Assembly (NCBI RefSeq): GCF_007860135.1
Contig: NZ_SJPV01000002.1
Span: 770,267-834,266, forward strand
Direction: 5' to 3'
Length of the DNA stretch: 64,000 nt
Source: Novipirellula artificiosorum
Lineage (GTDB): Bacteria; Planctomycetota; Planctomycetia; Pirellulales; Pirellulaceae
Shown: positions 28,553 to 36,461 of the stretch, one piece after another
Position numbering within the stretch: the stretch's first letter is position 1
Layout of the letters: every line of letters starts with the position of its first letter
Notes under the pieces: generated by a model
Database searches by the model: none
What the model saw: only the letters and a program-made list of their open reading frames with translations
Told to the model about the DNA's origin: nothing
Translations under genes and position numbers: made by a program

Positions 28553-29182
28553 TCACAAATCCGCTGGATCCCAATCCTTTCCGAAATCGTATATTGGATA
28601 CCTATTCCAAATCTGCAATGCCTTCTCTCGTCCGATTCGCTCTAGGTATTCGGTGGCACTACAGTATGGCCAATCGGTCCATTTGTCGACGTAACCGTGA
28701 TGGACAGCGTTGTGCAAAACGTAGTTCATCGAAGCGTAGTAGTGGCCTTGCGATTTCATCGCGGTCTCAGCCGCGTTACACCATACTTTGCGCCCGCGAG
28801 CACCTTCTTCTCCATTCCAGAAAAATGAATTCCGACCGTGCAATTTCCCAAGCGATTGCAGCACGTCGAGGATGCTCGGTGCATCCACCAACGCATGATA
28901 GTGATTTGGCAGCACCGTCCAGGCAAACACTTGGTGACATTCATCATCCAGCAGCTGAACGAGCTCTCTCTCAAACGCCTGGATCCTTGCCGGAGACCTT
29001 CCAATGATGTGCTTGTGTTCATAACAAGCCGCGGTGATCAGATAGTACGATGTCGAGTTGTTCTCGAAGTGCGCGAGACTGTGGACAGGAAGATCATGTG
29101 CAATTCGATCCGCGAGCACCTCCGCACGCTGGTCGGACGTCATCTGTCGCCATCGGTACATCGAACCACGATCGCGAGACAT
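28553..29182 (-). CDS. REP-associated tyrosine transposase (RAYT, Y1/IS200-like HUH family)
   Basis: The 209-residue protein has the HUH motif NHYHALVD (His94, His96) and a downstream helix MNYVLHNAVHHGYV, whose Tyr154 is the likely nucleophile (family pattern Y-x-x-x-N-P-V). The following WPYCSATEYL matches the conserved W-x-x-S-S-x-x-x-Y block. Y1 transposases cut and rejoin single-stranded DNA; RAYTs are single-copy relatives linked to REP hairpins rather than flanked by IS ends. Here arrays of hairpin repeats sit immediately on both sides, as expected for such a pair. It starts at ATG 29182; an in-frame Met at codon 8 is an alternative. It lies upstream of the giant gene on the same strand but is unlikely to be functionally linked to it. 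Confidence 0.88.
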   Translation of the reverse strand: MSRDRGSMYRWRQMTSDQRAEVLADRIAHDLPVHSLAHFENNSTSYYLITAACYEHKHIIGRSPARIQAFERELVQLLDDECHQVFAWTVLPNHYHALVDAPSILDVLQSLGKLHGRNSFFWNGEEGARGRKVWCNAAETAMKSQGHYYASMNYVLHNAVHHGYVDKWTDWPYCSATEYLERIGREKALQIWNRYPIYDFGKDWDPADL

Positions 29183-29254
29183 CGTGAGTCACCTTGTAGA
29201 GTGTTGCTGCCAAGTACTTTTAGGATAGCAAAGATCCAGGCTGCTTGCCCGGAC

Positions 29255-29499
29255 GGGCGGCTAAAGCCTGAACTCCAACGCGCTGGAGTCGTAGCCTTTA
29301 GGCGATTTGCGGGATGCGTTGGAGTCGTAGCCTTTAGGCGATTTGCGATCGGGGCAGGTTGCTCGGACGGGCGGCTGAAGCCTGAACTCCAACGTGCGCT
29401 GGAGTCGTAGCCTTTAGGCGATTTGCGGGATGCGTTGGAGTCGTAGCCTTTAGGCGATTTTCGGGATGCGCTTGGGCGGCTGAAGCCTGAACTCCAACG
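29255..29499. repeat. REP-like hairpin repeat array 2 (seven units)
   Basis: Four alpha units (GGAGTCGTAGCCTTTAGGCG) and three inverted beta units (GGCGGCT[A/G]AAGCCTGAAC) lie between the transposase start and the divergent gene at 29630. Two beta units carry GGCTGAAGCC instead of GGCTAAAGCC. Linkers such as TGCGGGATGCG are shared with array 1. The remaining parts of 29183-29629 show no coding sequence that I recognise and should contain the promoters of the two divergent genes. Confidence 0.85.
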
Positions 29500-29629
29500 T
29501 GCGCTCGATTCGTGACCTACACGTCACGACCGCTCACCGGATCCAACGTTGACATCAGAACACTCGTTTTCGTAGATGCTCTCATCGAGCGAGCCGTTTG
29601 ATCACGAATTCACGAGAGAGCGATAAAGG

Positions 29630-30753
29630 ATGGAGCCGCGAAAGAAGAGACAACGTGGCTGGATTCGATCGATCGCGATGATGCTTGTCGTTTGCGCCTG
29701 CGCGAAAAACTGGATCGCCACGGAACTGGCCCAGTTCGTTGCCAAAACGGTGACCGGTTGCGAAGTGAATATCGAATCCATTCAATTGGGATTCGCTAGC
29801 ATTGTCGTTGATTCGATTGACGTCCGCGAACCTGCGGATACCACTCTGCGTCAAATAACGCTTAAGCGAGCCGAAATCGATCTATCGCTTTGGAACGGTT
29901 TTCGACATGGAAAATGGGCGAGCCGGGTCCTTGTTAGCGAGCCCACTCTGCATTTGCGATTTGATTGCGACGGTAAACTTGTCAGCCAATTCCCAAAATC
30001 GGAGGGTGAATCCGAAACATCCGTCTCCGTCCCCTTCCACCTGTTGATGGTCAACGACGCTCGTGTCGTCGTTCATCAAACGGATAGACGGCCATTCCAC
30101 ATACGGGGTCGGTTCAGTGGCGTACGCACGATGCCCGCGTTGATGTCGGCAAGTTGACGCGTCCGAGGTCAGCCGGAGCGGGTGTGATCGATGGAAGTCT
30201 GCGGCTTCACGCTCGTCGAGCCCGCTCGATCAACGACTTCGCTGGCCGTTTTGAGGCGACGCTGTCGAAGGCAAAGGCACCGCAAATCCCCGTCTTGAGC
30301 GACCTGACTCAGCTGTCGAGCGTCGCTTTCTCAGGGGCCGAGGGCGATGGCACGATTCAAGGACGAATTGGCGGGGGATTGATTCACATTGACCCGTTTT
30401 TGCTTTCGGCGTCGAACACCCAGGTGCTGGTCACGGGGACGACGACGATCGGCGGGCGATTGGATATGGAAGTTACCGCGACGACCGGGCAAGAGGGGCC
30501 GGCGGATCAGTTGCTGAGCTTAATGGATTCGCCATTGATGCTAGCCGTTCCTGCGCCCGTGGCGCTGATCGCCAAGGCAAACGACGCGTTGCGGGACCGA
30601 GTGATTCACGTTGATGTTGGTGGAACGGCATCCAGTCCCGTGATTCGGCTGAATCCGGGAAAACACTTGGACAAAAAGCGATTCAGTTTTTTCTGGAACC
30701 GACCTACCTGTCTGGTTTGAAGAAGAACACGCTCGAACTGAACAAAACCTACT
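29630..30753 (+). pseudogene. Frameshifted and shortened AsmA/TamB-like envelope protein gene
   Basis: The first open part (29630-30157, 175 codons) starts MEPRKKRQRGWIRSIAMMLV, a membrane anchor, followed by an AsmA-like N-terminus (VTGCEVNIESIQLGFASI, ITLKRAEIDLSLWNGF). It ends in frame 2. The second part (from about 30154, frame 1) gives an AsmA-like C-terminus (VAFSGAEGDGTIQGRIGGG, HVDVGGTASSPVIRLNPGK). A further shift near 30690 gives LSGLKKNTLELNKTY and a TAG at the edge of the 125-bp element. Intact relatives are larger, so a middle portion is probably lost as well. I read this as a decayed gene; sequencing error could explain one shift but not all of it. Confidence 0.65.
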
Positions 30754-30754
30754 A

Positions 30755-30879
30755 GTGGACCGTCAAGGACAAAGCTGCGAGTTGACCCGTAGTGGACTTC
30801 GCCAGAAGTCCCTGAGAACATTTGAGTTGCGGATTTCTGGCGAAATCCACTACCCTAAAATCTAATGCTGACGGTCCAC
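30755..30879. mobile_element. 125-bp MITE-like element, copy A
   Basis: Terminal inverted repeats GTGGACCGTCA (30755-30765) and TGACGGTCCAC (30869-30879) enclose two 23-base arms at 30789-30811 and 30831-30853. Each arm contains a short perfect hairpin: GGACTT-CGCCAG-AAGTCC and GGATTT-CTGGCG-AAATCC. There is no coding capacity. The left end abuts the stop codon of the decayed AsmA-like gene. Two further copies are at 39361 and 60935. Confidence 0.85.
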
Positions 30880-30930
30880 GAGTACCCAAGAAACGAAGGA
30901 TAGAATTGTGAGACGGATTCAACCGCAGCG

Positions 30931-31054
30931 GTGATCCAAGTCTCGGTGTCATTGCTGCTCGTGTGCGCGGTGTGCAGCGGATGCTCGACACTCGCCTCGC
31001 TTGGTTTGCCATTGCCCGCCGGCGGGCATCGATTGCTGTCGGATGCAACGGAGG
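30931..31054 (+). pseudogene. Lipoprotein N-terminal fragment
   Basis: Starting at a GTG, the frame reads VSVSLLLVCAVCSGCSTLAS, a signal peptide with lipobox CSGC, followed by LGLPLPAGGHRLLSDATEV. Planctomycete polysaccharide-export-type lipoproteins start in a similar way, but the match is from memory and uncertain. The gene-like sequence stops near 31054, where the opposite strand begins to encode an IS4-type transposase piece, so this is a truncated remnant. Confidence 0.4.
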
Positions 31055-31056
31055 TG

Positions 31057-31188
31057 CGTCAGCAAGTTGGACACCAGCATCCAGCAAATCGGATCCTCCC
31101 CTTCGGGTACATTGACCTCTTCGCACAGCACCACGTTGACGCGGACGCTCGGGGGTAGATCCTTCGAGCCAACGAACACTTTCCTTCT
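31057..31188 (-). pseudogene. IS4-family (Tn5-like) transposase fragment
   Basis: The minus strand encodes RKVFVGSKDLPPSVRVNVV, then LCEEVNVPEGEDPICWMLVS, then NLLTH. The pattern V..EE.NPPEGEEPI.W.LLTS is the conserved stretch of Tn5-like IS4 transposases before the catalytic region. Only about 45 residues remain; no ends of an insertion sequence were found. The fragment joins the lipoprotein remnant, which suggests an old insertion followed by deletion. Confidence 0.55.
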
Positions 31189-32124
31189 CGGAGATGGGGG
31201 TACTGCGTCGCTTGTCCGATTTTTGCGAAGGTGTAAGCTTGCTGAGGCTCTAACGCACATAGGTTTTTTGGCTCATCCGGCGGAAGCGTGCGCAGGAGGT
31301 TTTCGAGGCATCTCTCCGATGTCCCATCATTGCTGGCAGGAGCTATTTTCACTTGTTATCGTACAGTTGCCGGGAGAAACGGAGTCGAGCTCTGCAGAGG
31401 TGCAACTTGACAAGGGATATCCCGGTCGACGGTGCGCTAAGGGTGCTACCGTTTCCCGGCGGACGACCGACCGTCGGGGACTCTTTTCTAAGAGATCATT
31501 GGACACCGGAGCCATACCTCCAAAAAACCTTGAGTCTGGGTTCCGCGCGCTTCGGTCGGATGAGCCGGTTTTTTGACCGAGGAGTCCGAGAGCCACCGCA
31601 CCCATGAACCGCACCTCCGTGCAACAGGCTTTCCCATGTTCGCAGCACCAGCGCGAACCGCAAGGCAACAATCATTCGCAGCGGTTTGTCGAAAGTCCAG
31701 AGCGAAATCTCGTCACCTACCCCGCAGATGTATTAGACACCACCCGAGATACGCGGTACAACGAGCCGCGCAGCGGGAGGAGGTGGTTGGATACCTAAAC
31801 ATTGATTTAGTTACAACTTAAGAACTGCACGACCTCGAAGCGGGAGAGTGAAATCCGAAAGTTCTTCTTCGAAGGTCCCTCGCGGTAAACAGAGTGCCGC
31901 TACTTATAAATTGCACGTTCCCTGCGACCGTTTGATCACTCGGTGTCCGAATGTTCCGTTTAGCGTGATCGTATGGGCAGCATCGATTAACGACTCCACT
32001 TATGGGGGAGTCCGGCGTTTTCGACGCTGTCCTTGCAACGGTTGCGGCGCCATCGGCCGATGCAATGATTAAGCGGACTTTGCGCAAGGTCCGCATTCGT
32101 TTATCGCACGCCGGCTAATCTGGG
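31189..32124. other. Region without a recognisable gene, upstream of the export cluster
   Basis: About 940 bases. Open frames on both strands (for example 31327-31671 minus and 31573-31821 plus) have no recognisable motifs and overlap each other. A small hairpin GACTCC-ACTTATGGG-GGAGTC lies at 31992-32012. Together with the fragments to its left it looks like decayed DNA, whose last part must carry the promoter for the export genes. Confidence 0.5.
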
Positions 32125-34050
32125 ATGCGTTTGAGAAGCCCCACTCTATTGACGGCATATATGCTAGCGATCGTTGCTTTTGCAGCGACCGCTAGCATTG
32201 CGCCATCATCCAAAGGGCAAACGCCAGCGACGGCAGGGCAAGCTTCAACGCCCCAAAATGTAGCGAGCGAGGCGTACGGAGGGGGAGATTTCCAATGGTG
32301 GAACGCGTCGATTTCGGGGCCAATCATGCCCCAGCCACATTTTGTTTCCTTTGATCTCAACACGGTTTTACTCGATACCTTGGCACATAGCCCGAGGATC
32401 CAAAGCGTTTCTTATCGGACGAGCATGGCCTTAGAAAAGGTGATTCAACAAGATTCGGCGTTTGATTCCACCTTGCTATTTGAGACCCGTGGCTCGCGAA
32501 CGAATGACCCGGTCGGCAATACGTTGACCACCGGTGGTCCAAGCCGCTTGATTCAAGACTCGGTTGCCGCCAGTGCCTCGGTTCAGCGGACGACCCGCGC
32601 CGGTACCGTTATGGACCTGTCACAGGAACTTGGGACGCTGGACAGCAACAGTCTGTTCTTCGATCCCACCAACCAGGGCAACTCGCGGCTAAGCATCGGC
32701 TTGTCGCGTCCGCTCTTCGCAAGTGGCGGGCAAGTTTATACCGAGCGTCTATTGACTCAGGCTCGAATCGATTCGCGAGTTTCCTGGCAAGACATGCGGA
32801 GCGAGGTTGAGAAACGCATCGCCGAGGTGATTGTTGCCTATTGGAGTTTGTATGAGCTTCGATGTCACTTTTTGCAGCAGCAACAATTGATTGAGCGCGG
32901 CCGAGAAGTGGAACGAGTGATCGAGGGACGCAGCGACTTTGATTCCAGTCGCATTGAGATGGCGAAGGTTCGCGGGCGTTTGGCTCGCCGCGAGGATCAA
33001 GTGATCTCAGCGGAAGCGATGGTTCGTCGGCAACAGGCCCGATTAGCCGCCTTGGTGGGAAGCCCCGAGTTGGTTCTCGCGGAAAGCCGGTTGGAAATGA
33101 TTCCGACCGATCCTCCCCTTGCTGCTCCTTTTCCGTGGACGTTACGGGATGCGGTCCAGCGAGGTTTGGAAAGTCGGCCGGAAATACGTGCGGCGGCTCA
33201 TGAGCTTGAATCGGCCGCATTGGCCTTGCAAATCAGCCGCAATCAGTTGTTGCCACAGTTGAATGCCGTTGTCGATGGTTACTTGGCGGGACTCAATGGA
33301 GACTACGACTTCTTCCAATCGTTTGGTGATCAGTTCTCGAACTTCCAACCAGGGGTCAGTGCGGGGCTCGAGTACGAATTGCCTCGTGGACGCCGATACG
33401 CACGATCGCGGTACCGAGAATCGATGTTTTGGTATCGCCAAAAAAGCGAGGAATTACGCGAAGCAATGCAGACCACACGGAGCGAAATCGAGACGGCGTT
33501 GATTCGCGTTGAAACCGCGATCCAGCGTCAACAAACGCGGCGGCAGCTGGTCGAAGCGGCCATCGAAGAAGAAACGATTCTGACGCAGCGATGGTTGATG
33601 GTGGGCGGTGATGGTTCACGTGTTGGTTTGGTGCTGGAAAATCTGCTTGACGCACAGCAGCGACGCGCGGATGCCGAGCGAGAATGGGTCTCCACACAGG
33701 TCCAGTATCTCGTTGCCTTGGTCGAGTTGCAGCAAGCCATGGGAACCTTACTGACTCACGAGGAAATCCAATTCTCGCGATGCGATCATGGCAATCAGAT
33801 CAGTGCATTTCAGGTTCCCGTTTCCGAAGCATTGTCTGCATTTCCCGATCGAACCGACACCGATTCGGACCGCGGTCATTTGCTGCATCCCTCCTATCCC
33901 CATCCGTCGCGAACAGCGGAGGGGGTGGAGTTGCCGGCACCGGTTCCCGTGCCAACTCGGGCCTTGATTCTCGATGCTGGATTGATTGAACAACCAAGCG
34001 AATTGGGTGAGTCCCAACTCACGGATAACTACTTGGAAGAGGCGTATTGA
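32125..34050 (+). CDS. TolC-like outer-membrane efflux/secretion channel
   Basis: 641 residues with a signal-peptide-like N-terminus (LTAYMLAIVAFAATASI). The body is the outer membrane efflux protein family: two repeats of long amphipathic helices, with VEKRIAEVIVAYWSLYELR, LQISRNQLLPQLNAVVDGYL and GLEYELPRGRRYARSRYRES as typical TolC segments. TolC proteins form trimeric barrels with a periplasmic tunnel that accept substrates from adaptor/inner-membrane partners. The gene is first in a four-gene cluster; its stop overlaps the region of the next start. The C-terminal ~100 residues are Pro/Ser-rich and unlike the core. No strong ribosome site is visible before ATG 32125. Confidence 0.88.
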   Translation: MRLRSPTLLTAYMLAIVAFAATASIAPSSKGQTPATAGQASTPQNVASEAYGGGDFQWWNASISGPIMPQPHFVSFDLNTVLLDTLAHSPRIQSVSYRTSMALEKVIQQDSAFDSTLLFETRGSRTNDPVGNTLTTGGPSRLIQDSVAASASVQRTTRAGTVMDLSQELGTLDSNSLFFDPTNQGNSRLSIGLSRPLFASGGQVYTERLLTQARIDSRVSWQDMRSEVEKRIAEVIVAYWSLYELRCHFLQQQQLIERGREVERVIEGRSDFDSSRIEMAKVRGRLARREDQVISAEAMVRRQQARLAALVGSPELVLAESRLEMIPTDPPLAAPFPWTLRDAVQRGLESRPEIRAAAHELESAALALQISRNQLLPQLNAVVDGYLAGLNGDYDFFQSFGDQFSNFQPGVSAGLEYELPRGRRYARSRYRESMFWYRQKSEELREAMQTTRSEIETALIRVETAIQRQQTRRQLVEAAIEEETILTQRWLMVGGDGSRVGLVLENLLDAQQRRADAEREWVSTQVQYLVALVELQQAMGTLLTHEEIQFSRCDHGNQISAFQVPVSEALSAFPDRTDTDSDRGHLLHPSYPHPSRTAEGVELPAPVPVPTRALILDAGLIEQPSELGESQLTDNYLEEAY

Positions 34051-34052
34051 GC

Positions 34053-34997
34053 ATGAATCTATTGAATCATTGGACACCGCTAGGCTTTGCGATGCGACAA
34101 GCGTGCTGTTTTGGCATGTTGATGGTCTGTGCGGTCGGTGCCACAGAAAACACGCACGCTCAAGCGGTCAGGCGATCCGCGCAGCGGATGCTTGTCTACG
34201 ATGGTTTCACCGAGCCCGATTGCGACGTCATGGTCGCGGCCGTCGATGTCGGGCTGCTTCGTGAAATGTTGGTCGAGGTTGGTGATGTTGTTGAGCAAGG
34301 CCAGTTGATTGCGAGTCTCGATGACGACCTTCAACGCAGCGCGGTCCAGATCGCACGGTTGCAAGCAGAGATGAAAGGGAACCTCGATGCGACGGCGGCA
34401 GAATTGTCGTTACAACAATCGCGTGCCGTGATCCTGCGTGAACTGCAGCAAAAAGACATGGCTCGACCGGATGAGCTTCGCCGGGCTGAGGCCGACCTTG
34501 AAATCTCGCAAGCAAGAGACTTGACGGCTCGCGAGCAAGCAGCATTACGATTGTTGGAACTGCAGCGATATGAGTTGCAACTTGAGCGACGCCAAATTCG
34601 ATCTCCAAAGCGAGGCGTGATCTCGCACCTGTATCGCGAACCGGGCGAGTATGTCTCACCGAGTGATGCCGTGATCGCGAGATTGCTGGTGATCGACAAA
34701 TTGATTGGTGTCTTCAACGTTCCCGCAGAGGAGATTGGGATGATTCGAGTGGGATCGCCCGGACGCGTCTACTTGCGCAGCACCGGATCAACCATCGCAA
34801 CTCAGATCCAATCGATCGCGCCAGATATCGATGGTGAAAGCGGAACCGTTCAGATTCGGGTGGAACTTGACAATTCAAGTCACTCACTCCGTGCGGGTGA
34901 TCGTTGCACTTTGAGTATCTCGCCGGATGCCCAACCCTCCGTTTCGCTGGTGCCAACACCCGCATGGCTTTCAAATCAGGAGACACGATCTCGGTGA
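34053..34997 (+). CDS. HlyD/RND-type periplasmic adaptor 1
   Basis: 314 residues from ATG 34053, two bases after the TolC-like stop (an in-frame TTG at 34047 overlaps that stop but is less likely). It has a signal peptide ending near THAQA, then lipoyl half-motifs (VDVGLLREMLVEVGDVVEQG and SPKRGVISHLYREPGEYVSP) flanking a coiled-coil hairpin, and a beta-barrel end (VGSPGRVYLRSTGS, SLRAGDRCTLSI). Adaptors of this family bridge an inner-membrane component to a TolC-type channel. Its stop codon overlaps the start of the second adaptor, so the two are translationally coupled. Confidence 0.88.
   Translation: MNLLNHWTPLGFAMRQACCFGMLMVCAVGATENTHAQAVRRSAQRMLVYDGFTEPDCDVMVAAVDVGLLREMLVEVGDVVEQGQLIASLDDDLQRSAVQIARLQAEMKGNLDATAAELSLQQSRAVILRELQQKDMARPDELRRAEADLEISQARDLTAREQAALRLLELQRYELQLERRQIRSPKRGVISHLYREPGEYVSPSDAVIARLLVIDKLIGVFNVPAEEIGMIRVGSPGRVYLRSTGSTIATQIQSIAPDIDGESGTVQIRVELDNSSHSLRAGDRCTLSISPDAQPSVSLVPTPAWLSNQETRSR
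34978..34996 (+). promoter_or_regulatory. Shine-Dalgarno and GTG start of adaptor 2, coupled to the stop of adaptor 1
   Basis: AGGAGA at 34978-34983 is followed after 10 bases by GTG 34994, which overlaps the TGA of adaptor 1 (GTGA). This decides the start of adaptor 2 over an upstream ATG at 34964 and TTG at 34904, which lie inside the previous gene. Confidence 0.75.
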
Positions 34998-36415
34998 GCA
35001 CGTATCCGAGGACCGATTCGTTTAACACCGACTCGATGCTGCACGTCTCGCTTACCGGCAACATGGGGCCGTCGGTCGCTGCTGCGCCAAAGCCGTCGAC
35101 GGCCCCTGCGCGATGCTCAACGCAACCCAGCGGGATTCCGCTCCGATCTGCGGCAACGACCGATCACCAACCACCCGAGCAATTGGCAAAACTGTTCGAG
35201 GTCATCCGCGCAGTTGCCGTGGCGGAGACTCGAACGGATGCAGTTCAAACGCTCACTCAAGAAATCTCGAGACGATTTCCCGACTCAACGGTGCGCTGTG
35301 GATTGGGAGATTCGAAGCTCCGGCGGCTCTATGATCAGCGGTTGGGGTGGCTTGCACCGGAAAGCGGACCTCGAGAGCAGGCCGCCAAGCAGTGGCCCGA
35401 TTTAGCGGACCGACCGGCAGGAGTTTTTCGGAAGGATTCGGCGATCGTCCTCTGCCTTCCCCAGGGTGATTCGTCCCAGCAATGTGTGGTTTGGGTACAT
35501 CCGGTGGCAGCGAAGGACGTCTTTTCCCAGTGGCTGCAAACGGTTGCTGGCACGGTCGCCATGGTTTTTTGGAGTCGTCCGAATCGAGTGGCTCCCAAGG
35601 CGATCCGGAATCTGACACGCCGCACGTTAGCGGTCGCTGGCGTGGTGGTGCTGGCCTTCAGTCTGTTGGCGTTCTGGCCGGTTCATTATCGAGTCGCTTG
35701 CCTGGCCCGAGTGCAGCCTTTGGAGCAGCGTCTCGTCGCAGCCCCCTTCGAAGCCGTTTTATTGTCGGCCGTTGTGAAGCCGGGGCAGACGGTCAGGGTG
35801 GGCGAGGTCTTAGCCAGCCTCGATGGCAGGCCATTGCGGCTTGAGCGAGAGGCGATTGAGTCGGAGATCCAGCAAGTCTGCAAGGAGCATGACACCGCAC
35901 TCGCAACCGGACGGATCGCAGACGCGCAGCAAGCAAAGCTCCGTGAACGTCAATTGAGCCGTACCTTTGAGCTGATCTCGGATCGCTTGAATCGATTGGA
36001 TGTGGTGAGCCCGATCGATGGAGTCGTCATCAGTGGCGAATTGAAGCAATACGTTGGTGCTCCGTTGGAACTCGGCCAGACGCTATTTGAAATATCGCCG
36101 ATGCAGAAGGTTGCGATCGAAGTGGAGATACCGGCACACGAAATTGGCTATGTCAAAACGCACGCGGCCACCCGAGTTCGGTTCGCTGCAATCGGTGGCC
36201 CATCGATGCAATTGGAGCTAGACGACCTGTATCCCTCTGCGGAAATTCGCGACGATGAAAACGTCTTCATCGGTCGGATCGAAGTCGACAATGAAGACGG
36301 GAAGTTGAGACCGGGTATGCAGGGCGATGCAACGACCTTTGGTCCCGTGCGCCCCTGGATTTGGAGTTGGGTGAGAGGAAAAGTGGAAAGGGTTTTGTGG
36401 TGGATCGGGTACTAA
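34994..36415 (+). CDS. HlyD-like adaptor 2 with central membrane segment
   Basis: 473 residues. The N-terminal ~200 residues are cytoplasmic-looking and contain LFEVIRAVAVAETRTDAVQT and RRFPDSTVRCGLGDSKLRRL, similar to a GAF-like sensor fold but not clearly assignable. A single membrane helix follows (TLAVAGVVVLAFSLLAFWPV), then a HlyD part: APFEAVLLSAVVKPGQTVRV, a coiled coil, LDVVSPIDGVVISGELKQYV and a barrel domain ending GKLRPGMQGDATTF. This architecture fits an inner-membrane-anchored adaptor in the same export complex as its neighbours. Confidence 0.85.
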   Translation: MSTYPRTDSFNTDSMLHVSLTGNMGPSVAAAPKPSTAPARCSTQPSGIPLRSAATTDHQPPEQLAKLFEVIRAVAVAETRTDAVQTLTQEISRRFPDSTVRCGLGDSKLRRLYDQRLGWLAPESGPREQAAKQWPDLADRPAGVFRKDSAIVLCLPQGDSSQQCVVWVHPVAAKDVFSQWLQTVAGTVAMVFWSRPNRVAPKAIRNLTRRTLAVAGVVVLAFSLLAFWPVHYRVACLARVQPLEQRLVAAPFEAVLLSAVVKPGQTVRVGEVLASLDGRPLRLEREAIESEIQQVCKEHDTALATGRIADAQQAKLRERQLSRTFELISDRLNRLDVVSPIDGVVISGELKQYVGAPLELGQTLFEISPMQKVAIEVEIPAHEIGYVKTHAATRVRFAAIGGPSMQLELDDLYPSAEIRDDENVFIGRIEVDNEDGKLRPGMQGDATTFGPVRPWIWSWVRGKVERVLWWIGY

Positions 36416-36461
36416 CGGAGATTCCAGTCAGAAAGGTTGAGGCATTGCTGCAGCAGAGATC

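Noticed and set aside
28217..29499. CRISPR array
   Set aside because: Repeats alternate orientation, come in two types, have irregular short linkers and flank a RAYT transposase; no cas gene is present.
30752..31126. Short protein frames containing VVDFARNP-like peptides near the 125-bp elements
   Set aside because: The peptide is simply a translation of the conserved element arms; it recurs wherever the element lies.
31001..31576. A 191-codon plus-strand open frame
   Set aside because: It crosses the lipoprotein/IS4 junction and is antisense to the recognisable transposase fragment; no motif supports it.
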